The translations under genes were made by a program, and so were the position numbers. Below are positions 12,539-23,572 of a stretch of 64,000 nt of DNA, one piece after another. The notes under the pieces were generated by a model, which ran no database searches, had not been told where the DNA came from, and worked only from the letters and a program-made list of their open reading frames with translations. Where the stretch lies: the NCBI RefSeq assembly GCF_905147365.1, contig NC_056428.1, positions 35,879,001 through 35,943,000 on the forward strand, written 5' to 3'. Source of the stretch: Aricia agestis. Taxonomy: Eukaryota; Arthropoda; Insecta; Lepidoptera; Lycaenidae. Each line of letters begins with the position of its first letter. Within the stretch, counting starts at the first letter, position 1.

Positions 12539-12880
12539 CGGGGCTAAAATGGTCGCATTTAGCAATTCCTCTCAATCAATTTAGCAAATGAATTGTCAAA
12601 ACTGTCAAACTGACAAATGTCAGATTAATACGAATTACTACAGATCGACAAGGCTTTTTATGGACGTAAGCGGGGGCGCTACACGTAAAGCAGAATAATT
12701 GTCATAAAATGACGTTTTTGTATGATGGCAGCGTTAGTTCCTTTTTTCGTCACGTTCATATAAAGCCTTGTCGATCTGTAGACATGAATTGCAAGTAGAG
12801 TGACCATTTTGCAATTTTATGAAAATGAATCATATTATGATTCATATTATGACTCTACAAAGCGACCATTTTACCCCCGC
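12539..12880. mobile_element. MITE with GCGGGGCTAAAATGGTCGC ends, interrupted by a second MITE
   Basis: Terminal inverted repeats GCGGGGCTAAAATGGTCGC and GCGACCATTTTACCCCCGC bound the unit. Uninterrupted relatives of about 205 bp lie at 51785-51989 and 59557-59759; this copy is longer because another element sits at 12638-12781 and because an ATCATATTATGATTCATATT segment is expanded. Internal blocks GAATTGTCAAAACTGTCAAA and ACTGACAAATGTC are shared by all three. Confidence 0.8.
12638..12781. mobile_element. Nested 144-bp MITE with CTACAGATCGACAAGGC ends
   Basis: Inverted termini CTACAGATCGACAAGGCTTT and AAGCCTTGTCGATCTGTAG are near perfect over 20 bp. It splits the host MITE inside a segment that is continuous in the copies at 51.8 and 59.6 kb. 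Noncoding. Confidence 0.75.
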
Positions 12881-13217
12881 TGACTTTTATAGGTAAGTAG
12901 TTTTGAGTCCTGGGGACGGGAGGGCCAGAAAATTTAACGGATCCTATGCGTTCCAATATTCAAACCTACTATAATTACTAACCCTTACTTCGCTGTAAGT
13001 TACTACTGAAATTAATCTTATTTCAAAAAAGAGAAAATTTTACGCACATTATACGATAGGTGTTATAATAAATAGTTAAATGCTTTCACTGACAAACAAG
13101 AGATAGTGAGCGAATAAATTATCACCTTTGACATTCTTCACCCACGCACCCCTCATACACCTGGATGGCTCCTTAATCTGCCAGAATAATTCATAGCACA
13201 TGTCTTTCACGCGAAAA

Positions 13218-13806
13218 ATTATTTTGACGCGTTTAAGGTCATGGATCGTCAAAATAGAATACAAGACTTAGGTATAGAACGGTAAATCTCATTCATTCGA
13301 GCACTCAGATTTTTTTTTTTTTTTGGGTTGGGGGAATGCGTTTACGCATCCCCGGGGCCTGGGGAGGACCACCGTGGTATGTGGGACTCCCCGGGGCGGA
13401 CCGAAGACGCACCCGGGACTACCCACTAAAACCCCAACGGTGTTCCTGCTCCTGAAGGTGGGACTACGGGAAAGGCGTGATACACGACCGCAGCCCCACC
13501 ACCTCTGCCTCTTCAGGCTCATTCGTGGACACCATTCCACATTATTTTGACGCGTTTAAGGTCATGGATCGTCAAAATAGAATACAAGACTTAGGTATAG
13601 AACGGTAAATCTCATTCATACGAGCACTCAGATATTTTTTTTTTGGGTTGGGGGAATGCGTTTACGCATCCCCGGGGCCTGGGGAGGTCCACCGTGGTAT
13701 GTGGGACTCCCCGGGGCGGACGGAAGACGCACCCGGGACTACCCACTAAAACCCCAACGGTGTTCCTGCTCCTGAAGGTGGGACTACGGGAAAGGCGTGA
13801 TACACT
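13218..13806 (-). mobile_element. Two 5'-truncated poly(A) retroelement copies with 93-bp direct repeats
   Basis: A 93-bp segment (13218-13310, starting ATTATTTTGACGCGTTTAAG) recurs at 13541-13633 with a single mismatch. Copy A (13311-13540) lies between the two; copy B (13634-13806) follows the second. Both start with a T-run on the plus strand and then GGGTTGGGGGAATGCGTTTA, so on the minus strand they are GC-rich elements ending in poly(A), the shape of 5'-truncated non-LTR retrotransposons. Copy A extends about 55 bp further at its 5' end. The copies differ at only a few positions over about 165 bp. Frames on both strands are repeat-encoded and not genes. Confidence 0.65.
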
Positions 13807-14138
13807 AAGGCAGAAGTCCAATAGGTCTTGGAAAAACAACTACCCTCCCACACAGTCATATTTGTACTATCCAATGTGAGATGGGTTAAAACAATAAAGT
13901 TAATTAAAAACTTGGTAGCAACGAAAATAACTAAAATATTCTATAACAAATTGAATATTGGGAATTAAGCTACATTTAATTAAAACATTGACATCAGTCG
14001 AGCGTAGATCAATTACTATGGGCGAATGCCAATTATTACCAGACAACATTAGCAATTAGCAATCGATTATACCGTATATCATATAGTTTGCTCGGCCAAT
14101 TAAAGTCATAGTACGGGAGCCCTAGAACATTTTTTTTT
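13807..14138. other. No gene seen
   Basis: AT-rich flank of the retroelement pair, without coding or repeat signal. Confidence 0.4.
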
Positions 14139-14976
14139 ATTACTATCAAGCTAATTTTTATGAGTAGTATCATTTTGATAAGACGAACAATATTTTTATT
14201 TGCGAAAAATCTCGAAATTGGTAGCTAACAGAGATAGTAAGGATTTCATACTTTGAAATTTGAATTGATGGTCCTAAAATATGGACTGTTTTATTTGTAG
14301 GACAAAAGTTCTCTTAAATTATATGACTATTTATATATCAATATATAAAAAATCAGCTCGTTAGGGTTCCGTTATAGGGTTCTGTAATAAACAAAAGTTT
14401 GTTAACTACTGAACAATAAAACGGAACCCTAACAAGCTGTTTTTTTTTTGTATATTGATAGGTTAATAGTTATACAATGTGTCCCGACACCGGTGTGTGT
14501 TAGATTTTTCACAAAAAGCCTTTAATTAAAAAATGCACAATTTTTTTTCTTAAATTTTGGTTTTTCTATGTTTGATTCCACGAAATTTATAACATATTGC
14601 CTGTGTAAGCGTAGTCCACAAGTTTAGCTATCAAATGAGGCCTTTTTTATCTTCATAGGATATTTACATGAGAAGTACTGGTCAGATTAGAGTGAACGCC
14701 CGAGAAGAACTAAAATGGCTGCCATTTTACAACCGTGAGAGAGAGAAAAAATTTGAGAGCCAATTTGTCGATAAAATATGCCATGGATCATGAGATTAAA
14801 GGATCGGACACCGGTGTCGGGACACATTGTATAATTTAAGAGTAACATTGTCTTTCAAATAGAATATTCATATTTTAGAACCATCAAGTCAAAGTATGAA
14901 ATCCTTTTTTTTTCTGTTAGCTACCACTTTCAAGATTTTTCGCAGATAAAAATGTTGTTCGTCTTATCAAAATTAA
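14139..14976. mobile_element. Large fold-back element interrupted by a second MITE
   Basis: The left arm (14139-14400) and right arm (about 14410-14976) are inverted copies: AACGGAACCCTAACAAGCTG against AGCTCGTTAGGGTTCCGTTA near the centre, TGGTAGCTAACAGAGAT against GTTAGCTACCA, and TTTTGATAAGACGAAC against GTTCGTCTTATCAAAA near the ends. The right arm is split by the element at 14472-14832. A third copy of the arm is at 35360-35590. Noncoding. Confidence 0.75.
14472..14832. mobile_element. Nested MITE with CAATGTGTCCCGACACCGGT ends and TATA flanks
   Basis: Inverted termini CAATGTGTCCCGACACCGGT and ACCGGTGTCGGGACACATTG are perfect. The flanks read AGTTATA before and TATAATTTAAGAG after. The opposite arm of the host palindrome gives the empty site (reverse complement of CTCTTAAATTATATGAC), indicating a 4-bp TATA (or 2-bp TA) duplication. 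Noncoding. Confidence 0.75.
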
Positions 14977-15545
14977 CTTGACAGATCAAGTATGGAGAAT
15001 CTGTCAAAAAAGTTGTGAATAGCTTATTCGGCACTTTATCAGAAAGCCAGTGGTGAAACAGGCCCATATACTAATATTATAAATGCGAAAGTGTGTCTGT
15101 CTGTTACCTCTTCGCCTCTAAGCCACTGAACCGATTTTAGTTACTTTGTGACCCGGGAAAGGACATAGGATACTTTTTATTCCGGAAAATTATACGGTTC
15201 CCGCGCGATAAACGTATTTTATAATTTATAATCTGTATCAATTTGATTATCTCGTAACTGTTAATTGAAAAGCCAATGTAGTCGCTACAGATACTGAAAC
15301 TCGTCTAGACTAAACTAACGAACCATTTAGGTGAAATTTCCGTGGCGGTTCGTCTATTAATTGTCGAGTTTAGCGCTCAATTTTGCCACTTTCAGTTCGT
15401 TAGAAACCATTAGGACCTGTTTCACCACCTTCTGATAAGTACCGAATAGGCTATCCACCACTTAACTTGACAGATGAAATATGGAGAATCTGTCAAAAAA
15501 GTTGTGAATAGCCTATTCGGCACTTTATCAGAAAGTGCTGAAGTT
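14977..15545. mobile_element. Direct-repeat pair with a Helitron-like insertion between
   Basis: TGGAGAATCTGTCAAAAAAG with GCACTTTATCAGAAAG is present at about 14994-15047 and again at about 15482-15537. Between them, CAGTGGTGAAACAGGCC and the inverted GGACCTGTTTCACCACCTTC look like ends of another MITE that encloses a Helitron-like stretch (TACTAATATTATAAATGCGA from about 15069). The nesting order is inferred. Confidence 0.5.
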
Positions 15546-17092
15546 GGGGAGGGGAAGAGAGATTTCGGGAGTAGCTCGAGCGTGTCAGATTAAGCTTGCA
15601 TAGGCTTCCGACATGTGTCTAGTTATCATGGTATAGAAATCAGTTTTCTCAAATGGTGGGTATTTTTTTTTAATATTGAAATGTCGTTGGATCTGTCAGA
15701 TTAAGATATAGTATACCCCAAAGAAGCTTCCATATAAAGCACTGACGATTCAAAGGTTATTAAAGCCTGTACGGACATTTTAAAATATAAAAAAATAAAG
15801 CTTCATATTTTCTTAACTATACTTCGCTGATATTTTATTTTGCTCTAAACTAAATGATTTAGTCCTTGTTGTCTAAAATATATTTATAATTTACCTAAAT
15901 AAGCAATTTTCTAAATATATTTTCTTTTTCAAAACTTTAAAATGCTGCAGTTTCTGAACCCACCGCTAAAATAAAAAAAACGCTCTTATTATTTTTTATC
16001 AGCTTTACCTAATGTACAAAACCTACTAGGTCTCCATGACGCTCGAGTGACTACAAAAATAGCACCCTCGCCTCCTCTACTATAATAATAACGCGGTGGC
16101 ACCTCCGTAACTACCTACTGACCAATCATCATGCTGTGACAGAAGGTAATAAACATGGAAGACGGAAGTAATACTAAAAACCTAGACAAGATATTTATTT
16201 CACAAACGTTAAAGGCAAAAACCGATGACAGTCAAACAGGGAGATATATTAATTTGGTTGCCCATTTTCCTTTTATCTAATATTTATTGTCTAAAAACAG
16301 CCTAGCTAAAGCGGTTCTTGAGATACAGCCTGGAGCCAGACAGACGGACGGACAGACAACGAAATCATAGTAATAGGTGTATACCCTTTATATCCTTTAT
16401 ACCCTTTGTGTACGAATCCCTACAAACTAAGTTTGCAACTAAGTATCCTTGCTATTCGATATCAAGTAAGTTTCGACACTTATTACATAAGTTTCCCGGC
16501 GGAAGTTTAAGCGACGGTCAATGTAACTTAATGTTAATATCAAAAAAACAAGTGCGTAATTTTAAATAATAATTAATTAGGTGAGTTAACCGATAACTGG
16601 ATGGAAAATTGTAATATAACCAATTTTTCTAGAATAACTTCTTTGTGTATGTATATGTTGCGAGTACTTAAATCTTTATTTCACATAAACACAATTTATA
16701 TATTTTAGTAACAATAAAAATACAACTATAAATTAATTATTGTTGAGAGTTAACACAAAGAACTCATAGAAAAATTATGCGTTTTAATATTTGTATTCTT
16801 CGATTCTTTAAGTCGTGACCTAAAATAAACAATAAACACCTAAAGTGTTTTGTTTTCATAACTATATTATTTTCTTCTGCAGCGTGTACCTACTCAGTAT
16901 GTTAGATATCAATAAATAAATTGAATAAAATAGGAAAATTAGAGTCACGACGCGAAGATACACCCCAGGGGTTTTTAGAGTCTTTACCTCGGTTGAACTG
17001 ATTGATGAATCTGAAAAGTTCTATTGGGAGTACCTACGTGAAATGGCTAGTCATAAGATGGGTGGAAACTGGAAATCCTTAAGTAGGTAAGC
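15546..17092. other. No gene seen; one degenerate repeat fragment
   Basis: About 16296-16415 is a decayed piece of the GGTACGGAACCC repeat (AGCTAAAGCGGTTCTTGAGA, then a degraded GACGGACAGACA run). The 83-codon open frame starting at 16318 begins inside that fragment. The remainder has no coding signal. Confidence 0.45.
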
Positions 17093-17277
17093 TATATTAT
17101 AAATGCGAAAGTGTGTCTGTCTGTCTCTCCGTCTGTCTATCTGGCTGTTACCTCCTTACTCTCAGTAGAAAACTCTGTGTCTCGAGAAACGACATAGGAT
17201 GCTTTTTATCCCGGAAAAAAATTCTGTTCCCGCGCCATAAACGAATTTTGGTGCAACGGAGTTGCGGGCGTCGTCTA
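17093..17277 (+). mobile_element. Short non-autonomous Helitron
   Basis: TATTATAAATGCGAAAGTGT followed by a CTGT run is the usual 5' region. CGACATAGGATGCTTTTTAT is internal, and the 3' end is a hairpin GCAACGGAGTTGC followed by GGGCGTCGTCTAG and then T. CTAG next to T fits the Helitron CTRR terminus. An antisense relative is at 53879-54080. Confidence 0.75.
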
Positions 17278-17436
17278 GTCTTATACTTATATTTATATAA
17301 TACGTATTGATCGCAACTCGCATCGGACGGTTATGGGTGCAGGTGGTTATGGTAATATACAATGGGGATTGTCCATTTTTTTAATTGTGCCCATTATAAA
17401 AACATTTCGAGGAATAAGGTCAGTGATCGTTATCCA

Positions 17437-17940
17437 TACTAATACTAATATTATAAATGCGAAAGTATCTCTGTCTGTCTGTCTGTCTGTCTCGCTTTCA
17501 CGCCAAAACTACTGAACCGATTGCAATGAAATTTTGTACACAGTTATTCTAGAGTCTGAGAAAGGACATAGGCTACGTTTTGATGTGGGAAAATATCTTA
17601 TTTCCATGAAAATATCGATGAAAATGAATTCGCATTGCGCGTGGCCAGCGCTCATCTCGGGGGTCCTGAGTTCGAGTCCCGCAGGCGGAACAAAAAGTTT
17701 TCAATGTTCCTGGGTCTTGGATGTGTATTAAAATAAAATTTCAAAAATCTTAAATATATTTTATGTATAATATTATAAAAAATCCAGAAATATATCGATG
17801 CAATGAACATTTTAGTTCTAATACGATTCAACAGATGGCGTTTTATTTTTTACTTCATTGTAACATAGAACTAATCATACTTAAATATCTTATTTCCATG
17901 AAAATATCGATGAAAATGAATAGGGATGATGACAAGGTCA
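17437..17940 (+). mobile_element. Helitron-like sequence split by a SINE insertion
   Basis: TACTAATATTATAAATGCGA, a CTGT run, TTTCACGCCAAAACTACTGA and GAGAAAGGACATAGGCTACG are typical of lepidopteran Helitrons. It is interrupted at 17630-17882 by a SINE unit flanked by 39-bp direct repeats. No clear CTAG end was found, so the right border is a guess. Confidence 0.5.
17630..17882 (+). mobile_element. tRNA-derived SINE unit with 39-bp target-site duplication
   Basis: Starts TCGCATTGCGCGTGGCCAGC and has the pol III B-box-like GAGTTCGAGTCCC, then GCGGAACAAAAAGTTTTCAA and an AT-rich tail. The 39-bp sequence starting AAATATCTTATTTCCATGAA is present at 17591-17629 and again, unchanged, at 17883-17921. 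A near-identical copy without that duplication lies at about 18405-18655. Confidence 0.65.
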
Positions 17941-18404
17941 AAGATTAGCGAATTTTGTTAATAAAATAAAGAAATCACGGTAAAAAATAAGTGTTTCCAA
18001 AATTTCAGCTTGATAGCATTTGTATTTTTTTTTTGTTATGCGCCTTTAAAGTTGGATATTCAAGTCGAATTTTTTTTCAATTAAATTTCTTAATATTTGT
18101 ATACAATTCGATAATTTATGCAATTAAAAGCAACTTTTGTTATGAAACCACTTTCATAAACGCTATATTTAATATACCTGTCGAACAAAGTTGTCTCCCG
18201 ATGCGTACAAACTACGAAAGACTGACGTCAGTCTTTTGTAGCACTTTGTATGAAGCGTTTCGGACAGGTATTTTTTATGAGATATTTGAATTGTCATATC
18301 TTGGTGAATTTTTAAGCTATCAGAGTCATTCTTTCAACGATATTTCTATTTTTTAAGTGTCCTTCAATTACCGATAAGAAAAAAAATAGTCATCATGCCT
18401 ATTC

Positions 18405-18655
18405 GCATTGCGCGTGGCCAGCGCTCATCCCAGGGGTCCTGGGTTCGAGTCCCGCAGGCGGAACAAAAAGTTTTCAATGTTCCTGGGTCTTGGATGTGTA
18501 TTAAAATAAAATTTCAAAAATCTTAAATATATTTTATGTATCATATTATAAAAAATCTAGAAATATATCGATGCAATGGACAATTTAGTTCTAATACGAT
18601 TCAGCAGATGGCGTTTTATTTTTTACTTCATTGTAACATAGAACTAATCATACTT
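18405..18655 (+). mobile_element. Second copy of the 17.6-kb SINE unit
   Basis: Matches 17630-17882 with only a few substitutions (GGGTCCTGGGTTCGAGTCCC against GGGTCCTGAGTTCGAGTCCC). It includes the non-tRNA tail with GATTCAGCAGATGGCGTTTT. Flanks differ from those of the first copy. Confidence 0.65.
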
Positions 18656-18847
18656 ATTAGTTAGTATGTTTTTGTTTATAGTTTTTAATACGTTAGAATA
18701 TTATGTTTAATAATATTATCACTTGGTATAATAATAATCAATGTATCTTATCTTATAGAACTCCTACTGCATTTCTAATTATATGTGACAAGTTGACAAC
18801 AGGAGGCGCTCTAAAATAAAGGTTGTGTACCGTGTTGGCCTATATTC

Positions 18848-19010
18848 CATCCAGAAAATATATCAATGCAATCAACATTTTAATTCTAATATATGAAAAC
18901 AGATGGCGTTTTATTTTTTACTTAAATATATTTTATGTATAATATTATAAAAGATCCAGAAATATATCGATGCAATGAACATTTTAGTTCTAATACGATT
19001 CAACACATTT
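18848..19010 (+). repeat. Two partial copies of the SINE tail
   Basis: AATATATCGATGCAATGAAC and TTAGTTCTAATACGATTCAA recur from the SINE tails at 17.8 and 18.6 kb; 18848-18920 is a more diverged version. The copies overlap head to tail. Confidence 0.55.
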
Positions 19011-19175
19011 TTTTTAATGAAATAAAGGGGCAAACGAGAAAGAACGATGGAAAGCAACTTCCATCGCCCATGGACACTCGCAGCATCAGAAGAGCTGCAG
19101 GTGCGTTACTGGTCTTTTAAGAGGGAATTGGGTAATAGGGTAGGGTAGGGATGGGAAGGGAATAGGGGAAGGGAG
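19011..19175 (-). mobile_element. Retroelement 3' fragment, GC-rich type
   Basis: On the minus strand it reads TAAAAGACCAGTAACGCACC, GCAGCTCTTCTGATGCTGCG, then CCATGGGCGATGG, and ends near a poly(A)-like run. The same sequence is in the opposite orientation at 22560-22830, including the CCCTATTCCC-rich tract. Likely the 3' end of a lepidopteran non-LTR element. Confidence 0.55.
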
Positions 19176-20424
19176 AAAAAAACGCTTAAAGGCACGGAAG
19201 TTCCTTGCGCTGTCTACGAGATCATCGTAATATGGGACTCCAGATTTACAAAGTTTGTTATTAAGTATTATAGATCTTAAAGGTTTTTACCCTTTGGGTA
19301 CGGAACCCTAAAAACGGTGACTTGATAAGTAATGGAATTGAAGGAACTCCTCGAAATTTACAACGACAACCAAAGTGATTACCAATTCTAGCAAAGGTCG
19401 ATCTTAAAAACTTTTCCTAATAGGTATTCGTAAACGATTATCCAAACCCTGGATGGATATTGACCACTGCGTATCTCAATTCGTTACCGGCCATGGAAAT
19501 TTTAAAGTAAAATTTTACGGATCTAAGTTACTAGCATCGGTCGAGCACATAGGTAGAAATGTTAGAGTATGTACGACCGAAAGCAGTATATTTGAATAAA
19601 ATAGAATGTCACCAATTACAAAAAGAATGTCACCAATTACAAAACACAAGTTGTTTTCAGAAACATTTAATGTTTGCTGTAGAACTATGGACAACGATTC
19701 CAAGGTTCTGCCACGCTCGATATAGGGAATGATGAAATCGCCCTTAGTACGAAATAAGTGCACTTAATATGAAATACACGCTGAAGTGTGCAATTTGAAG
19801 ATATTTGCTTCCCCTTATATACTGGTTTTTTTAGATATGAAATACGTACTAATATCAATGTTAAGGCATATTTACTCACGCAGGACGAGTGCAAAATAGA
19901 TGATAAGCTATTGCTATCAAAATATTGGGGTTAATATTGTTTTTGTAAACTATGTCAGCAGTAACCGCAAAAGATACCGAACTATCTAGATACTCCGACC
20001 TCTATCACATTTTTTCCCATAACTTCCAGGACCGCAAACTTCCGCAGATGATTTTTTTAATTTTTCATTTATGAATAGTTGGGCTATCAAATAACACAAA
20101 AAGTTGCGCGTGGGGAGACGTGAGTAAATGTGAAAACCTTCGACGAAAAAAAAAAGAAGTGAAAAATAGGGCATGTCAATTTTTTACTCAAAAATATAAA
20201 GCATATTAAAAAAAGTTAATAGCTCATTATTAAGAACATAAAATATCCTTTTTAAAAATGTATAAAACTGCATGCATGTGCTAAATACTTTTTTCACAAT
20301 ATTCATTTGAATTATATGTATGCAAACATTTGAATAAATAAATTGATTTATTATATAAAATAAATAAATTTGATAAAAAAATATTTATGCAGTTTTAGTA
20401 GAAAAAAATGTCTGATTAGTATTA
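19176..20424. other. No gene seen
   Basis: A 20-bp tandem duplication of AGAATGTCACCAATTACAAA is at about 19603-19642. Otherwise AT-rich without coding signal. Confidence 0.45.
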
Positions 20425-20433
20425 TTTGGTTAT

Positions 20434-20486
20434 TAGAGTATCGAATTCAATAAATATTTCATATTTATTGAATTCGATACTCTAAC
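20434..20486. repeat. Perfect palindrome, 25-bp arms, 3-nt loop
   Basis: The left arm starts TTAGAGTATCGAATTCAATA and is exactly mirrored by a right arm ending GAATTCGATACTCTAA, with TTC between. Pairing continues beyond one mismatch into TGGTT / AACCA. The loop is too short for a miRNA precursor. No other copy was seen in the window. Confidence 0.75.
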
Positions 20487-21245
20487 AACCATTAGTGATA
20501 TTTTTAAAAACAATTTATGATATGCTCTAGTTCTACCATTTTCCATAGTGCGGCGCCGCAGCGGCGGCGCCGTGGGTAAACGGCCTTAGGCACTGCTTAC
20601 GTGTTACGACCAATGCTTCTTTAATGTTATATTAGAAAAGAATTGCTATATTTTTAATTTTATTTCCACTTGATAAGTATTTTTTTCGAAATCTTAGTAT
20701 TTTTTTAAGTTTTCGCAAATCAATTAGCTTTTAGTAGCTATTCGCAACATAATTACGTGCGAAAAGTTTAAGAGCATGAAAAAAGGCGATTGCACAGCCT
20801 TTATATAGCTTCATCAGTTTATCAGTCCAGTGACCTATCACAAATTACCACTCCTGCCGGTACTGGCCTACTGTTAATTGCTATTGATTGGTGACTAACA
20901 CTGGTTTTGATGGAATAACCGCACCTGTATGAATTACGTAGCCAGATAACGAGCGTAATACATCGCCTGATGGTTACGATAGCTTCCCATCATTACAGAA
21001 GTAAAACTACGTATGGTATGTATTGCGACTAATCAAAAAGTGTAAGTAACTAGTTTTCAGGAAAAAATATTTTTTATCAGATTGGAATCAGTGTCTCAAG
21101 AGTCAGTATTTCATATCTAATGGAGCCCTGACTACCTGGGTTTACCTCAATTTAGAAGACTGTAAAAAGATCCATGCTATTTTACTGGAAAAATCATTGC
21201 GTGACGAAGCATGCCACCCTACGTACCTACCTTGACTTTCCCTTT
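20487..21245. other. No gene seen; one GC-rich palindrome
   Basis: GCGGCGCCGCAGCGGCGGCGCC near 20551 is an isolated GC palindrome in AT-rich sequence. No coding signal. Confidence 0.4.
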
Positions 21246-21698
21246 TTAGGGTTCCGTATCTAAAGGGTGGAAACGGGACCCTATTCATGAGACTTCGATG
21301 TCTGTCTGTCCGTCTGGCTGTGCGTCTGTCTGTCCGTCCGTCTGTCTGTCTCCAGGCTGTATCTCAAGAACCGCTATAGCTAGACTTCTGAAACTTTCAC
21401 AGATTGTGTACTCGTATATCCGTTGCAGCTATAACAACAAATACTAAAAACAAAATAATATTAATATTTAAGGGGGGCTCCCCATACAACAAACGTCATT
21501 TTTTTGGCCTTTTTTGCTCGTAATCAATAATGATAAGAGGTAGGCATATAGGTTTACTTTAATAATTAATACTAATATTTAAATAAAATAAATAATTAAG
21601 GGGGATCCCATACAAAAACCACAATTTTTGGCCTATTTTTTCTCCATAATGGTACGGAAACCTTCGTGCGCGAGTCCGACTTGCACTTGGACGATTTA
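21246..21698 (-). mobile_element. Lepidopteran GGTTCCGTACC interspersed repeat, antisense copy
   Basis: Starts TAGGGTTCCGTATCTAAAGG, passes a CTGT/CCGT simple repeat and CAGGCTGTATCTCAAGAACC, and ends GCGCGAGTCCGACTTGCACT. Related copies lie at 26451, 27266, 30129, 34840, 36677, 47178, 52226, 54195 and 56781. The class of this repeat is not clear from sequence alone; it has no long inverted repeat or ORF. Confidence 0.75.
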
Positions 21699-22095
21699 TT
21701 TACAATAAAAACCCTAGATAAGCTTCGGGCTTCCTAAAAGTCATCAAAATATTATTATAGTTGCCTTTCGTACGTAATTCTGATACAATTTATAATCATG
21801 ATAAATAAGAAACGTTCATAATAATTAATAATACTAGTTAAGTTCGGGTAGGTTTCGTATACTTATAATAAGGTTTTCCTATAATTAATTATTAGTATGT
21901 TCATATTATAGTTATTGCGGGTAGGTACCTACTTATAATTTGTAAAATATATTTAATATATCAGGGATCCGTAATAAAATTCTCCTGCAGATAAAACAGG
22001 GACATACTTAAGATTTTCAGAATAATTCAGAGAATATTCATGAAACCGGTGAATAATTTCAGAACAATAATGCATTGTAGGCGTGGCTGTAATAT
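21699..22095. other. No gene seen
   Basis: AT-rich, with GTAGGTTTCGTATACTTATA and GGTAGGTACCTACTTATA motifs. No coding signal. Confidence 0.4.
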
Positions 22096-23460
22096 TATCT
22101 TAAACTAGCGACCCGCCCCGGCTTCGTACGGGTATAAAATAAATTATGGCCTAAGTCACTGAAAAAATGATTAAAATCGATTCAGTAGTTTGATTTTAAA
22201 TAATTTATATTAATTACTACCCGTGGCCCGCATTCATCGGTACTGCCGCAAAAGCTAAGTACGTCCCGCAATTTTTAAATCTGTAATATCTTCGAAAATA
22301 TTCATTTAAAATTAAAATGGTAATAATTATGCCGTAAAGGGACATAATCAATAATGTATTTAAAGTATTTAATTGAATAAGGATTATTGCCGTATTGGTT
22401 AAAATCGCTTCGAAAATTAGCCATTATTTGAAGTTAAAAGTAAATGACAAAAAAATATGTTATTGTGGGATATATCCATAAGAGATATAAGACTTATACG
22501 TGGGAGAGCCATGCTTCGGCACGAATTGGCCGGCTCGACCGGTGAAATACCACATTCTCACAGAAAACCGGCGTGAAACAGCGCTTACGCTGTGTTTCGC
22601 CGAGTGAGTTTACCGGAGGCCCAATCCCCTACCCTATTCCCTTCCCTACCCTCCTCTATTCCCTTCCCTTTCCTTCCCATCCCTGCCCTCCCCTATTACC
22701 CTATTCCCTCTTAAAAGGCCGGGAACGCACCTGCAGCTCTTCTGATGCTGCGAGTGTCCATGGGCGACGGAAGTTGCTTTCCACCAGGTGACCCGTTTGC
22801 TCGTTTGCCCCCTTATTTCATAAAAAAAATATGATATACCATCGCGGAGTTTTCTGTAGACCTTTTCAATGTGTACAATGCGCACCCCTGCATTGGTACT
22901 TGTACTATTATCTATTTTGTGGCATGGGTAGCGCCCACTTCGAAACGGGCGTAAATCGCAATATTTTAATTTCGCCATAACTTCTAAACCAAACGTCCAA
23001 TTTTAATAATTCAAAGAGCAAATATAATCTACATAAATTGTACTTAGTGATGAAATTATTTATTTTGATAAGGATTATTGGCATGAGTAAAATAAATGCG
23101 TTTAAATGTAGTCCAAAAAAATCAAGATTTTTAAATAAAAATATGGTATTTGTGCCTCACTTGACATAGATAGGTATATTGTGTCGCGGACATTTTTGTA
23201 GATATTTATAAGACCTACATTTACTTAGAACATACGATAGTTCTATCTTTTATAGTTTAGGCAGCGTACGCAAAATAAGTAAATTTTCTGGTTGTTTCCG
23301 AAAAACTGAAATATCTTACGGAACCCTATATTCTCCTTGTGTAGCTTTCGAATGGTGAAAGAATTTTTAAAATCGGTCCAGTAGTTTTTGAGCCTATTCA
23401 TTACAATTAAGCAAACAAACAAACAAACAAACAAACAAAGTTTACCTCTTTATAATATTA
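22096..23460 (-). mobile_element. Composite antisense Helitron-like block with retroelement insertion
   Basis: The left end ACTAGCGACCCGCCCCGGCT is the reverse complement of a Helitron 3' terminus (GC hairpin then CTAGT). The right end has CCAGTAGTTTTTGAGCCTAT, an ACAA run, and TTTATAATATTATAATTAGT, the reverse of a Helitron 5' start. At 22560-22830 it contains a sense copy of the CCCTATTCCC-rich retroelement 3' end also seen at 19011-19175. Whether one Helitron spans the whole block or two fragments abut is unresolved. Confidence 0.55.
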
Positions 23461-23572
23461 TAATTAGTATATTAGTATTAGTATATTAGTATTAGTATAT
23501 TAGCATAGACAAAATAATGTTGGATCAGTAGCTATAAATGCGTAGTAATATAATTATAGAAGAACGAGCTTT

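Noticed and set aside
13289..13879. Four Arg/Pro/Gly-rich ORFs on both strands
   Set aside because: They lie in duplicate copies of a GC-rich retroelement end and repeat each other.
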